In this document: one piece after another, positions 5,551-12,086 of the stretch
How the letters are laid out: every line of letters starts with the position of its first letter
How positions within the stretch are numbered: the first letter of the stretch is position 1
From: RGIG5057 sp964642045
Lineage (GTDB): Bacteria; Bacillota; Clostridia; TANB77; CAG-465
Direction: 5' to 3'
DNA length: 12,086 nucleotides
NCBI GenBank assembly: GCA_964642045.1
Contig: CAZXLZ010000035.1
Span: 1-12,086 of the forward strand
Notes under the pieces: generated by a model
What the model was told of the DNA's origin: nothing
Database searches by the model: none
What the model saw: only the letters and a program-made list of their open reading frames with translations
Made by a program: the position numbers and the translations under genes

Positions 5551-7308
5551 ATGAAAGAAACTTTTAAGGTAACCATAAAAGGCACAGGTAAATTTTTTTT
5601 AGGGATATTAATATGTAGTTTGATATCATCTTTTTTTACTATATTTTTAACTAAGTTTATATCATATATAGTAGACGGAATAATAATGAAGACATCTCAT
5701 CTTCCTAGATATATAGAGATGTTTTTATTTGATGATAGTGTCATGTCGAAAATGCTCATTTTACTAATTTTTATGCTATCTTTTGTCTTAGTGATAGCTA
5801 TCTCAAATTATATAAAGAGTATGCTAAACACTAAATTTAAGCTTAAACTTAATAAGAACCTTAAAGAGAAATTGCTAGAACATACGACATATTTAGAATA
5901 TAGTGAGCATATTTCTTATGGTAAAAGTAGTATATTACAAAGAGTAAGTTCAGATTCTAATAAATTTATAGATTTTATAACAAGTAAATATAATTTGGTA
6001 GTAGATTCTATCTTTATACTATTATTTTCAATGATAGAGATTTTGAATATGAATTTATTTGTTTCAATTACCATAATTATAATAATACTTATAATTATAA
6101 TAATGTCTGTTATTTATTTTAAAGTAACTAAAGAGATTGTAAGAAAAAACGTTGATTTAAGTGAAAATTTAATCTCAAGGACAATGAATGCTGTTTATTA
6201 TCCAAAGATGATTAAAATATTTAACAGGCAAAAAAAGGAGATAACAGACTTTGCCAAAGTTAGCGATGAGTATAGAAAGAACGATAAAAAATTAATTGAT
6301 TACCTTATCTACTATGAACTTATAGGGGGAGGCATAAGGGCTTTTAGGCAACCAGTTTTATTTTTAGTTGGAGGACTTTTTATAATAAGTGGAAAAATGA
6401 ATGTAGGACAGCTTATGGTTTTAATGACTTATTCAAGTAATCTTTTAGAATATGTGCTTCAGCTCATTTACGCAGTTGAAGGTATAAATGAATTTTTAAT
6501 TCCAGCTAGAAGAATTAGCGAGTTTCTAAATCTAAAAGAAGAAAATGGTAGTAATAAAGAAACAGCTTTAAATGATATAAGTGTAGAATTTAGAAATGTA
6601 GCAGTTAATCTAAATAATAATTTAATATTAGATAATGTATCATTTAAACTGAAAAAAGGGGACAAGGTATATTTAGTTGGAGATAATGGTAGTGGCAAGA
6701 GTCTTATTATAAAAGTGTTGCTTGGCTTTACTCAGTATACTGGAGAGGTTCTACTTGGTGGCGTCGACATAAAAAACTTAAATAGAGAAGTAATAAGAGA
6801 TAACATAGGTGTAGTTTTTGAAGAACCATTTGTATTTTCTGATACAATAAAAAATAATATTGATGTATTTGGAAAATGTACAATTGATGATGTAAAAAAA
6901 GTAGCTTCTTTATGTGAAATAGATGAAGAAATAGAAAAATTAGAATGTAAATATAATGAGCTATTAGGTGAACGAGGTATTAATTTAAGTGGAGGTCAGA
7001 AACAAAGAATATCTATTGCTAGGGTTTTACTGCAAGAAAGAAGCATAATGTTCTTTGATGATGTACTTAGTAAATTAGATAGAGCTACAAAAAGTAGAAT
7101 TACCCAAAATTTGTCTTTAATTAATAAAGATAAAATCTCTGTATACATTACACATGAATTAAGCTCGATTCCAGATAATGAAACTGTAATGTTTATAGAC
7201 AACAAAAAGTTAGTTTATGGTACTCAAAAAGATTTAAAACAGAGTAATGAAAATTATATGAGGCTTATTAATATTTGTGATAATATTGTAGGAGAAGTGT
7301 ATGAGTAA
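5551..7308 (+). CDS. ABC exporter half-transporter with degenerate ATP site (subunit 1)
   Basis: This 585-residue half-transporter has six predicted membrane spans, near 16-45, 68-88, 149-168, 170-192, 263-281 and 289-313, followed by an ATPase domain. Walker A is GDNGSGKS (377-384), the signature is an intact LSGGQ (479-483) and the H-loop is H535. However, the catalytic Glu after Walker B is Asp (MFFDD, D503-D504), the Q-loop Gln is Glu (VFEEP, E424) and the A-loop aromatic near 353-354 is missing. This is the pattern of the non-catalytic NBD of heterodimeric exporters such as TM287/288: it donates its good signature to the partner's ATP site. The next gene overlaps by 8 bases and encodes the complementary half. 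The start follows GGGGGA (5542-5547) at a short 3-base spacing. The substrate is unknown; a product modified by the upstream acetyltransferase is one possibility. Confidence 0.9.
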   Translation: MKETFKVTIKGTGKFFLGILICSLISSFFTIFLTKFISYIVDGIIMKTSHLPRYIEMFLFDDSVMSKMLILLIFMLSFVLVIAISNYIKSMLNTKFKLKLNKNLKEKLLEHTTYLEYSEHISYGKSSILQRVSSDSNKFIDFITSKYNLVVDSIFILLFSMIEILNMNLFVSITIIIIILIIIIMSVIYFKVTKEIVRKNVDLSENLISRTMNAVYYPKMIKIFNRQKKEITDFAKVSDEYRKNDKKLIDYLIYYELIGGGIRAFRQPVLFLVGGLFIISGKMNVGQLMVLMTYSSNLLEYVLQLIYAVEGINEFLIPARRISEFLNLKEENGSNKETALNDISVEFRNVAVNLNNNLILDNVSFKLKKGDKVYLVGDNGSGKSLIIKVLLGFTQYTGEVLLGGVDIKNLNREVIRDNIGVVFEEPFVFSDTIKNNIDVFGKCTIDDVKKVASLCEIDEEIEKLECKYNELLGERGINLSGGQKQRISIARVLLQERSIMFFDDVLSKLDRATKSRITQNLSLINKDKISVYITHELSSIPDNETVMFIDNKKLVYGTQKDLKQSNENYMRLINICDNIVGEVYE

Positions 7309-9005
7309 AATAAGAGAAATGTTTAGATATGGTAGTTTTGAAAAAAGAATAGTAATTGTATTTATAGAGCATGTAATAAGTGTTATAATTTGGATAATTA
7401 TAGATCAATATTTTACACAATCACTTTTTGATAATGCAATAGCAAAAGAAAACATAAGATTAGTAGTATTCCTAAGCATACTTATGATAGTTAAAGTTGT
7501 AGTTGGAATAATAGAAGGAATTATAAAGTGCCGACTTAGGCACCATCTTCAAAGAGATTTTTCAAATTATGCAAGAAAAGATATATTTGAAAAGATAATA
7601 AATTCAAATATAAGTTACTTTGATAAAAGTAATACAGGAGAGTTATTAGAACTAGTAATGAATGATTCATATACATTTGCAACTTTTTTTACGCAAAATG
7701 GACTTGTTACTACAGAAAGTTTTTTTAAAGTTTTAACGCAAATGGTATTACTTATGTTTATAAACGTAAAACTTACAATAATACTTATTTTATGCTATTT
7801 TATTGGCTATATGGCAGTAATAATCTCAAATAGAAAATCTTTTGTATTACTTAACAAAATAAGGAAACTTAATATTTCTATAACTAGATGGGTAACAGAA
7901 CAAATAAATGGGATAGACTTAGTAAAATCATTAAAATTAGAAGAAGAAAGACTTGAAAAAATGAAACATTTAATAGAAGAATATAGTTACGAGTCTAGTG
8001 CACTAGATAAGATTATTAGAAAGTATAATATAGTTTATGATGTATTCTCACTTTTAACAATGGCTATTGTCCGGATATATGGGTGGGACTAGTATATTAA
8101 ATGGTATTATGACTTATGGAAGTCTAATGATATTTATTAATGCTTCTAGCCTTATAAACAAACACTGTAGTGTATTTATAGAACATTTTAGAAGACTTAA
8201 TGAGTCATATGTTTCATTTATAAAGATACTAAAATTTAATGATGAGTTTAATGAGGAAAAAGATAGTGGTGATTTAGAGCTAAATAATATAAATAGTGTT
8301 GTAATTAAAAATTTAAAATTTTCCTATTCTAATGAAAAACAAATACTTAATAATATAAATCTAGATATAGGACTTAATGAAAAAGTAGCAATTATAGGTA
8401 AAACAGGTTCAGGTAAAACTACACTTGTTAATCTTTTATGTAGATTTTATGATATTAATGAAGGGGAAATCTTAATTAATGGTGAAGATTATAGAAAATA
8501 TAAGTTAGAGGATTTAAGAAATCAAATTGGATATGTGCTTCAAGATGTTGTTATTTTTGATGGAGATGTATTTGAAAATATAAATTACTCAAATAAAAAT
8601 GTTAGTAATGATGATATTATAAATATATGTAAAAAATTAAACTTGCATGAAAAAATAATGAGTTTTGATAATGGATATAATTCTAATCTAAATAAAAATA
8701 AAGATCTACTATCTCAAGGTGAGAAGCAGATGATAAACTTTGCAAGAATACTTGTTGAAAATCCTAGCATGATTATTTTAGATGAAGTAACATCTTCTTT
8801 AAGTTATGAAAATGAAATGCTTGTAAAAAATGCAATAAATGAAATTATGAAAGGGAGAATTTGCTTTATAATTGCACATAGATTATCTACAATAAAAAAT
8901 TGTGATAAAATTGTTTTAATGAAGGATGGAGAAATTATAGAGAAAGGAAATCATGATGAGCTTATAAGTTTAAAAGGAGAATATTTTAAATTAATTAATG
9001 CTTAA
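7301..9005 (+). pseudogene. ABC exporter half-transporter with canonical ATP site (subunit 2), frameshifted
   Basis: Two reading frames together make one half-transporter of about 568 residues. The first (7301-8092) covers the start and about five membrane spans and ends in IVRIYGWD then TAG. The second continues from about 8070 (SGYMGGTSILNG) through the last spans and the ATPase domain to TAA at 9003-9005. One extra base near 8069-8072 (GTCCGGA) explains the break. There is no ribosome binding site near it, so separate translation of the ATPase part is unlikely. The ATPase half has the A-loop FSY, Walker A GKTGSGKT (8397-8420), Q-loop VLQD, Walker B IILDE with catalytic Glu (8784-8786) and H-loop IIAHRLS, but a degenerate signature LSQGE (8709-8723). 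This complements subunit 1. AGGAG at 7290-7294 precedes the start, and the ATG overlaps the end of subunit 1 by 8 bases, suggesting translational coupling. The frameshift would remove the only catalytic ATP site unless it is a sequence error. Confidence 0.87.
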
Positions 9006-9027
9006 AGTATGGTTTAGGCAAAATTAG

Positions 9028-9174
9028 GGTGGAATATTTTCACTTGCCTCTTTAGTATCTCTATTATCAGTTAGAGCAATAGATAGTGACCTAGGAGTAT
9101 TTGCAGCATTAATGCTAATAGTTAGTACTATTTTTAAATTTATACAATATAAGAAGCAGATAGTGAAAACTTGA
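9028..9174 (+). pseudogene. C-terminal remnant of an unidentified membrane protein
   Basis: Right after the ABC gene, an open frame between TAG (9025-9027) and TGA (9172-9174) encodes 48 residues. They form two hydrophobic segments (GIFSLASLVSLLS and GVFAALMLIVSTIF) and a basic tail ending in QYKKQIVKT. This is the normal look of the C-terminus of a polytopic membrane protein. There is no usable start codon at its beginning and no ribosome binding site; the only ATG, near 9112, is internal. I read it as the tail of a gene whose front was lost. The family is not identifiable from so short a piece, and a chance hydrophobic frame in AT-rich DNA is possible. Confidence 0.5.
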
Positions 9175-9199
9175 CTTAAAATACAAAAAAGTGTAGTAT
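9171..9199 (+). promoter_or_regulatory. Probable sigma-A promoter for the serine hydrolase gene
   Basis: TTGACT (9171-9176) matches the -35 consensus at five of six bases. It is followed after 17 bases by TAGTAT (9194-9199), which matches four of six at -10. Transcription would start close to the ribosome binding site GAGG (9214-9217) ahead of the ATG at 9226. It would separate the hydrolase/permease unit from the ABC genes. The -10 element is weak and several AT-rich alternatives overlap it. Confidence 0.5.
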
Positions 9200-9225
9200 A
9201 TATAAATGAAAGTGAGGAATTTTTT

Positions 9226-9780
9226 ATGGAAAATTATTTTATAATTCATGGATCTTTTAGTAGTCCATATTCAAACTGGTTTAGCTGGCTTCATGATTTT
9301 ATTTCTGATGACAAAAAGGAAGTATATGTACCAGACTTTCCAACAGGTGTAGGATATCAAAATTATGATAATTGGGAGAAACTTTTAAAAGTATATTTAA
9401 GTGCAGGATTAATTAATGAGAATACAACTATTATAGGTCATAGTATAGCACCTGTATTTATTTCAAAATTCTTAATAACTAACAAGGTTAAAGTAAAGAA
9501 ACTTATATTCGTATGTGGATTTAATAATTATTTTGGAATAGATGAAGATTATGATAATGTAAATAAAAGTATGTATATAGACAATTTAGAAGATGTAAAA
9601 AACTATGCAAAGGATATTATATGTTTTTATTCAGATAATGACCCATATGTAAAATATGAGGTTGAATGTGATTTTGCAGATAAAGTTGCAACTGAAAAAG
9701 TTTTACTTCCAAATGCAGGACATATAAATGCCGAAAAAGGCTTTGATACATTTGAAGAGATAGTAGGATATTTATATTAG
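9226..9780 (+). CDS. RBBP9/YdeN-family alpha/beta serine hydrolase
   Basis: This 184-residue single-domain alpha/beta hydrolase has the compact RBBP9/YdeN form (Ser_hydrolase family). The N-terminal strand YFIIHGSFSSP (4-14) provides the oxyanion-hole region and the nucleophile elbow is IIGHSIAP with S73. The acid is probably D139 in YSDNDPYV and the base H166 in NAGHIN, so the full triad is present. The length is normal for the family, and there is no signal peptide, so it acts in the cytoplasm. Physiological substrates of bacterial members are mostly unknown; they behave as esterases or amidases on small substrates. GAGG at 9214-9217 gives the start with 8-base spacing. An EamA-type permease follows after 36 bases with its own strong ribosome binding site, suggesting a two-gene unit. 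Confidence 0.87.
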   Translation: MENYFIIHGSFSSPYSNWFSWLHDFISDDKKEVYVPDFPTGVGYQNYDNWEKLLKVYLSAGLINENTTIIGHSIAPVFISKFLITNKVKVKKLIFVCGFNNYFGIDEDYDNVNKSMYIDNLEDVKNYAKDIICFYSDNDPYVKYEVECDFADKVATEKVLLPNAGHINAEKGFDTFEEIVGYLY

Positions 9781-9816
9781 TTTATAAATATTTGATTATA
9801 GGAGGGAAAATCGCTG

Positions 9817-10653
9817 ATGCTTGTATATGTAGTAGTGTTAGCAGGTATATTTGCTACTATTGGTCAGTATTTGGATAAGCATTTAGTAAATATTGGTATA
9901 AGTAGAAATGATTATTTTTACTACATGTGTGTAACGATGATACCTTTCTCAATATTAATGGTTGTAGTAGAGTATTACACAAATAACTTAAAATTTGAGC
10001 TTGGTATCATTCCTATTATACTATTAATTATGTCTATGTTTCTAAGATATAAAAAGCAACATACTATAGTTGGTTGTTTAAAGTATTTGAATCCTTATGA
10101 AGACTCAGCATATTTATCACTTAGTATAGTAATAGCTTTTGTTATAGATGTAGTTATAGGAACAGAGAATTTGAAGGTTATATCTATACTTTCAGTTATG
10201 CTAACAGTAGCTGGAGTATTTGTAATTGCAAATTCAAAAATAAGAGTTAAAAATCTGCAAAAAGATTTGTTAATAAGAATATTTACCTCGCTGTTAATTA
10301 CATATGTTACACATTTTATACTAAAATATTGGTCTAATGCAGTATTTATTTTAACATTAAACTTATTACTAACTATTATATTTGCAAAAGACTATAACTT
10401 TAAATACCATAAAGAACATAAAAGAACTATAAAATGGGTATTTGTACAACAAACATTTGGATTTTTCTCGCTTTATTTAGGGAATTTTTTAGCTAAAAAT
10501 TCCGTAACACTAAACTCTTATGTAAGGCCTACATCTATAATTATGGTAGTTATAGTCTCACTGTTTTTTAAAGATAAAAATAAAAAGCCTACATTAAAAC
10601 AAATGCTTGGAATTATGCTAGTTATTGCAGGTATATGTTTGATAAATAGATAG
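9817..10653 (+). CDS. EamA/DMT-superfamily permease
   Basis: This 278-residue highly hydrophobic protein has about ten predicted membrane spans. They are arranged as two similar halves, each near 140 residues and each ending in a span of the type ISILSVMLTVAGVFVIANS (about 124-142) or LKQMLGIMLVIAGICLIN (about 260-277). This internal duplication, plus short charged loops, is characteristic of EamA drug/metabolite transporters, which move metabolites or amino acids across the cytoplasmic membrane. The substrate cannot be inferred. GGAGGG at 9801-9806 lies 10 bases before the ATG, slightly long but strong. It is likely co-transcribed with the serine hydrolase, so the pair could process and export a small compound, though this is speculative. 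Confidence 0.8.
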   Translation: MLVYVVVLAGIFATIGQYLDKHLVNIGISRNDYFYYMCVTMIPFSILMVVVEYYTNNLKFELGIIPIILLIMSMFLRYKKQHTIVGCLKYLNPYEDSAYLSLSIVIAFVIDVVIGTENLKVISILSVMLTVAGVFVIANSKIRVKNLQKDLLIRIFTSLLITYVTHFILKYWSNAVFILTLNLLLTIIFAKDYNFKYHKEHKRTIKWVFVQQTFGFFSLYLGNFLAKNSVTLNSYVRPTSIIMVVIVSLFFKDKNKKPTLKQMLGIMLVIAGICLINR

Positions 10654-10700
10654 GATATATTAATAAAATGTAGGAATGTTATAAAAGGAAGAGGTTAAAA

Positions 10701-10952
10701 ATGAAAAAAAATTCAAAAGGTACAGAAATTGTTTATGGAAAAAACAAAGCTGTGATTGTATTAGATTTAATGAAATTTAAGGACTATTATGCTATATATG
10801 CTGATGTTAAAGAAGTCGTTGATGCCAAAGGATAACTACCATGCTTTACTGTTAAATTAGAAGACAAGATAGCACTAATAGTAAGAGATAAAAAAATGAT
10901 GCTAGAAATGGGATTAAATACAGAGGAGAGAAAGGCTAATAAAACAGCATGA
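10701..10952 (+). pseudogene. Small unrecognised gene with in-frame stop codon
   Basis: An ATG at 10701 with a good ribosome binding site (GGAAGAGG, 10687-10694, 6-base spacing) opens a frame of 44 residues ending at TAA (10833-10835). The same frame continues without any other stop for 38 further codons to TGA at 10950-10952. The continuation has ordinary protein-like composition (LPCFTVKLEDKIALIVRDKK). The simplest reading is a gene of 83 residues interrupted by one nonsense codon at position 45. I do not recognise the family. The product would be small, lysine-rich and soluble. Alternatives are a genuine 44-residue protein, with the continuation open by chance, or a sequence error. It sits 47 bases after the permease gene and 76 bases before the next GNAT gene. 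Confidence 0.6.
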
Positions 10953-11028
10953 AAATATATCTCAAGATGATGGTATAAGGTAAAATACGTTTAAGTATGA
11001 ATATTTTGTATGAAAGGTTGTGTGTTTT

Positions 11029-11472
11029 TTGGAGTATAAATTTAGAAAATGCTCTTTAGATGATTTTGATTTCTTATTTATGTTAAAAAAGCAAAACTTT
11101 AAAAAATATGTTGATAATATTTGGGGATGGAATGATGAAGTGCAAAAAGCTAGACTAAAAGAAGATTTAGATAAACACTTGCAGCATAAGCACATAATTA
11201 TTATAGATAATAAAATGGTTGGAGTGTATGCATGGCATATAACAGAAGAAGGAAATTTCTTTATTAATGAAATAAACATAATTAAAGAATATCAAAATAA
11301 AGGAATAGGTAGTAATATAATAAAAAATACTCTTGATGAAAATAGAAAAAATAAAGTAAGGACAATACTTCAAATATTTAAGGATAATCCCGCTAAAATC
11401 TTATATGAAAGATTAGGCTTTAAAGTTTATTCTGAAACAGATACGCATTACCAAATGGAATGTTTAAGCTAA
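11029..11472 (+). CDS. GNAT-family N-acetyltransferase (TTG start)
   Basis: This 147-residue single-domain GNAT protein has motif A as INIIKEYQNKGIGSNIIKN, with Q89, G92 and G94 forming the acetyl-CoA pyrophosphate loop. The C-terminal NPAKILYERLGFKVYSE follows, with Y126 the likely acid. The IWGWNDE segment near 31-37 is common in GNATs of this size. The start is not ATG. A GTG at 11020 is only 2 bases from the AAAGG at 11013-11017, whereas TTG at 11029 is 11 bases away and yields the standard N-terminus MEYKFRKCSLDDF. I therefore choose TTG. The acceptor substrate is unknown. It precedes the ASCH gene by 39 bases and probably forms an operon with it and the Nudix gene. Confidence 0.88.
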   Translation: MEYKFRKCSLDDFDFLFMLKKQNFKKYVDNIWGWNDEVQKARLKEDLDKHLQHKHIIIIDNKMVGVYAWHITEEGNFFINEINIIKEYQNKGIGSNIIKNTLDENRKNKVRTILQIFKDNPAKILYERLGFKVYSETDTHYQMECLS

Positions 11473-11482
11473 ATATTTAGCT
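11467..11482 (+). repeat. 16-bp perfect palindrome over the GNAT stop codon
   Basis: AGCTAAAT followed directly by ATTTAGCT forms a perfect 16-base palindrome spanning the stop codon (11470-11472). It could serve as a regulator binding site, or fold into a weak six-pair hairpin ahead of the ASCH gene. It is AT-rich and has no T-run directly after it, so it is not a good terminator. Confidence 0.5.
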
Positions 11483-11511
11483 AGTCTATATAATTATAAA
11501 GGAGAAAATAT

Positions 11512-11904
11512 ATGAAAGTGCTTAGCTTAACAGAACCTTTTGCTACTCTTATAAAAGAAAAAATAAAATATGTCGAAACAAGAAGCTGGAAGACATCATA
11601 TAGAGGAGAGCTATATATTCATGCAAGTAGTACCAAGCCACAGTATAGCCATAAAAATGATGAATTTAAGAATTTAGTCTCTGGGCTTAAGTTAAACTTT
11701 GGAAACATTATTTGTAAATGCAATCTAGTAGACTGCGTTTATATGACAAGTGAGTATGTAGAGAATATGAAAAATAATAATTATACTGAATATTTATGTG
11801 GTGAGTATAAAGAGGGAAGATATGCGTGGGTTCTTGAGAATATAGAGGTGCTGGCTAAACCTATAAAAGCAAAAGGTCACCTTAGTATTTGGAATTATAA
11901 TTAA
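11512..11904 (+). CDS. ASCH-domain protein
   Basis: This 130-residue protein consists of one ASCH domain, a PUA-like beta-barrel. The N-terminal LSLTEPFATLIKEKIKYVE opens it, and T23-R24-S25-W26 completes the usual ETRSW motif. YRGELYIHAS (30-39) and C-terminal GRYAWVLENI (102-111) with KAKGHLSIWNY (119-129) complete the family pattern. ASCH domains bind RNA or modified nucleosides, and some act as amidohydrolases on acetylated nucleosides; which applies here cannot be told. AAAGGAG at 11498-11504 precedes the ATG by 7 bases. Its stop overlaps the ribosome binding site of the following Nudix gene, so the two are translationally close. That pairing fits a shared role in handling nucleotides. 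Confidence 0.88.
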   Translation: MKVLSLTEPFATLIKEKIKYVETRSWKTSYRGELYIHASSTKPQYSHKNDEFKNLVSGLKLNFGNIICKCNLVDCVYMTSEYVENMKNNNYTEYLCGEYKEGRYAWVLENIEVLAKPIKAKGHLSIWNYN

Positions 11905-11916
11905 AGGAGAATATGC

Positions 11917-12086
11917 ATGAAAAAAAAGATAAGAAAAGCAGTAAGATGTTATTTGATAAAAGATGATGAAGTTTTAGCAATAAAGTATAAACCAGGAAAT
12001 AAAAAAGAAGAATATTATGATATTCCAGGTGGTAAAATCGAGGAAAATGAAAGTCCTATAGATGCTGCTATTAGAGAAATGAAAGA
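11917..12086 (+). CDS. Nudix hydrolase, N-terminal part (3' end outside window)
   Basis: The open frame of 56 complete codons runs to the right edge. It contains most of the Nudix box: GGKIEENESPIDAAIREMK fits G-x5-E-x7-RE, with the remaining EExGx part beyond the window. The preceding strand YYDIPGGK is typical. Nudix enzymes hydrolyse nucleoside diphosphates linked to another moiety, such as oxidised NTPs or ADP-ribose; the substrate is not decidable. The start at 11917 has AAAGGAG at 11903-11909. The ATG at 11913 is in another frame that stops after 17 codons and was rejected. The ASCH gene ends 12 bases upstream. Confidence 0.88.
   Translation, partial: MKKKIRKAVRCYLIKDDEVLAIKYKPGNKKEEYYDIPGGKIEENESPIDAAIREMK

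Noticed and set aside
8060..8080. Programmed ribosomal frameshift in ABC subunit 2
   Set aside because: No slippery heptamer, no nearby Shine-Dalgarno-like stimulator and no stable downstream hairpin are visible. The same holds at the SDR break near 4072.
8067..9005. Separate ATPase gene starting with TTG at 8067
   Set aside because: There is no ribosome binding site, and the predicted N-terminus begins in the middle of a membrane span that continues from the upstream frame.
10951..10979. Promoter ahead of the second GNAT gene with an extended -10 (TGGTATAAG, 10971-10979)
   Set aside because: The -10 region is plausible, but the -35 position reads GAAAAT, which does not match the consensus. 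In DNA this AT-rich it is not distinguishable from chance.
1..12086. CRISPR array, integron attachment sites, tRNA genes or insertion sequence ends
   Set aside because: I saw no regularly spaced repeats, no recurring intergenic palindromes of attC type, no cloverleaf and no transposase-like frames. The only sizeable repeat pair found is the pnuC tail.

Overview
The window comes from a low-GC Gram-positive bacterium, most likely a member of the Clostridia. Most stretches counted by eye are near 25% G+C, codons favour A/T in the third position, and nearly every start follows a strong AGGAGG-type ribosome binding site. This assignment is an inference from composition and gene style. All recognisable genes lie on the + strand. 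There are no rRNA or tRNA genes, CRISPR arrays, transposases or integrases.

Layout. (1) 1-1739: the tail of a GNAT acetyltransferase, an RNase Z-like metallo-beta-lactamase-fold hydrolase and a PnuC-type vitamin transporter. (2) 1740-2982: a self-contained HD-domain hydrolase gene with its own consensus promoter and hairpin terminator. It is markedly more GC-rich than its neighbours and is bracketed by two imperfect direct repeats of about 130 bp that copy the 3' end of pnuC. (3) 2983-4323: an unusual phosphoribosyltransferase, then an SDR/FabG-like reductase broken by a frameshift that has also lost its catalytic lysine. (4) 4364-9005: a small unknown protein, a left-handed beta-helix acetyltransferase and a two-gene heterodimeric ABC exporter. 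The second ABC gene, which carries the catalytically competent half, is frameshifted. (5) 9006-9225: a spacer holding the C-terminal remnant of a lost membrane protein and a likely promoter. (6) 9226-10653: an RBBP9/YdeN-type serine hydrolase and an EamA/DMT permease. (7) 10701-12086: a small unrecognised gene with an in-frame stop, a GNAT acetyltransferase with a TTG start, an ASCH-domain protein and the start of a Nudix hydrolase.

The genes do not form one pathway. They look like a run of small accessory enzymes for acetylation, nucleotide and vitamin salvage, hydrolysis and export, gained piecemeal and partly decaying. At least three genes are interrupted (SDR, ABC2 and the small ORF at 10701), and two further remnants are present. 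The SDR carries two independent lesions, so real decay is more likely than a read error there. For ABC2 and the small ORF a sequencing error cannot be excluded. The best-supported unusual structures are the pnuC-tail repeat around the HD gene and the complementary asymmetry of the ABC exporter. I found no convincing new defence or regulatory system.
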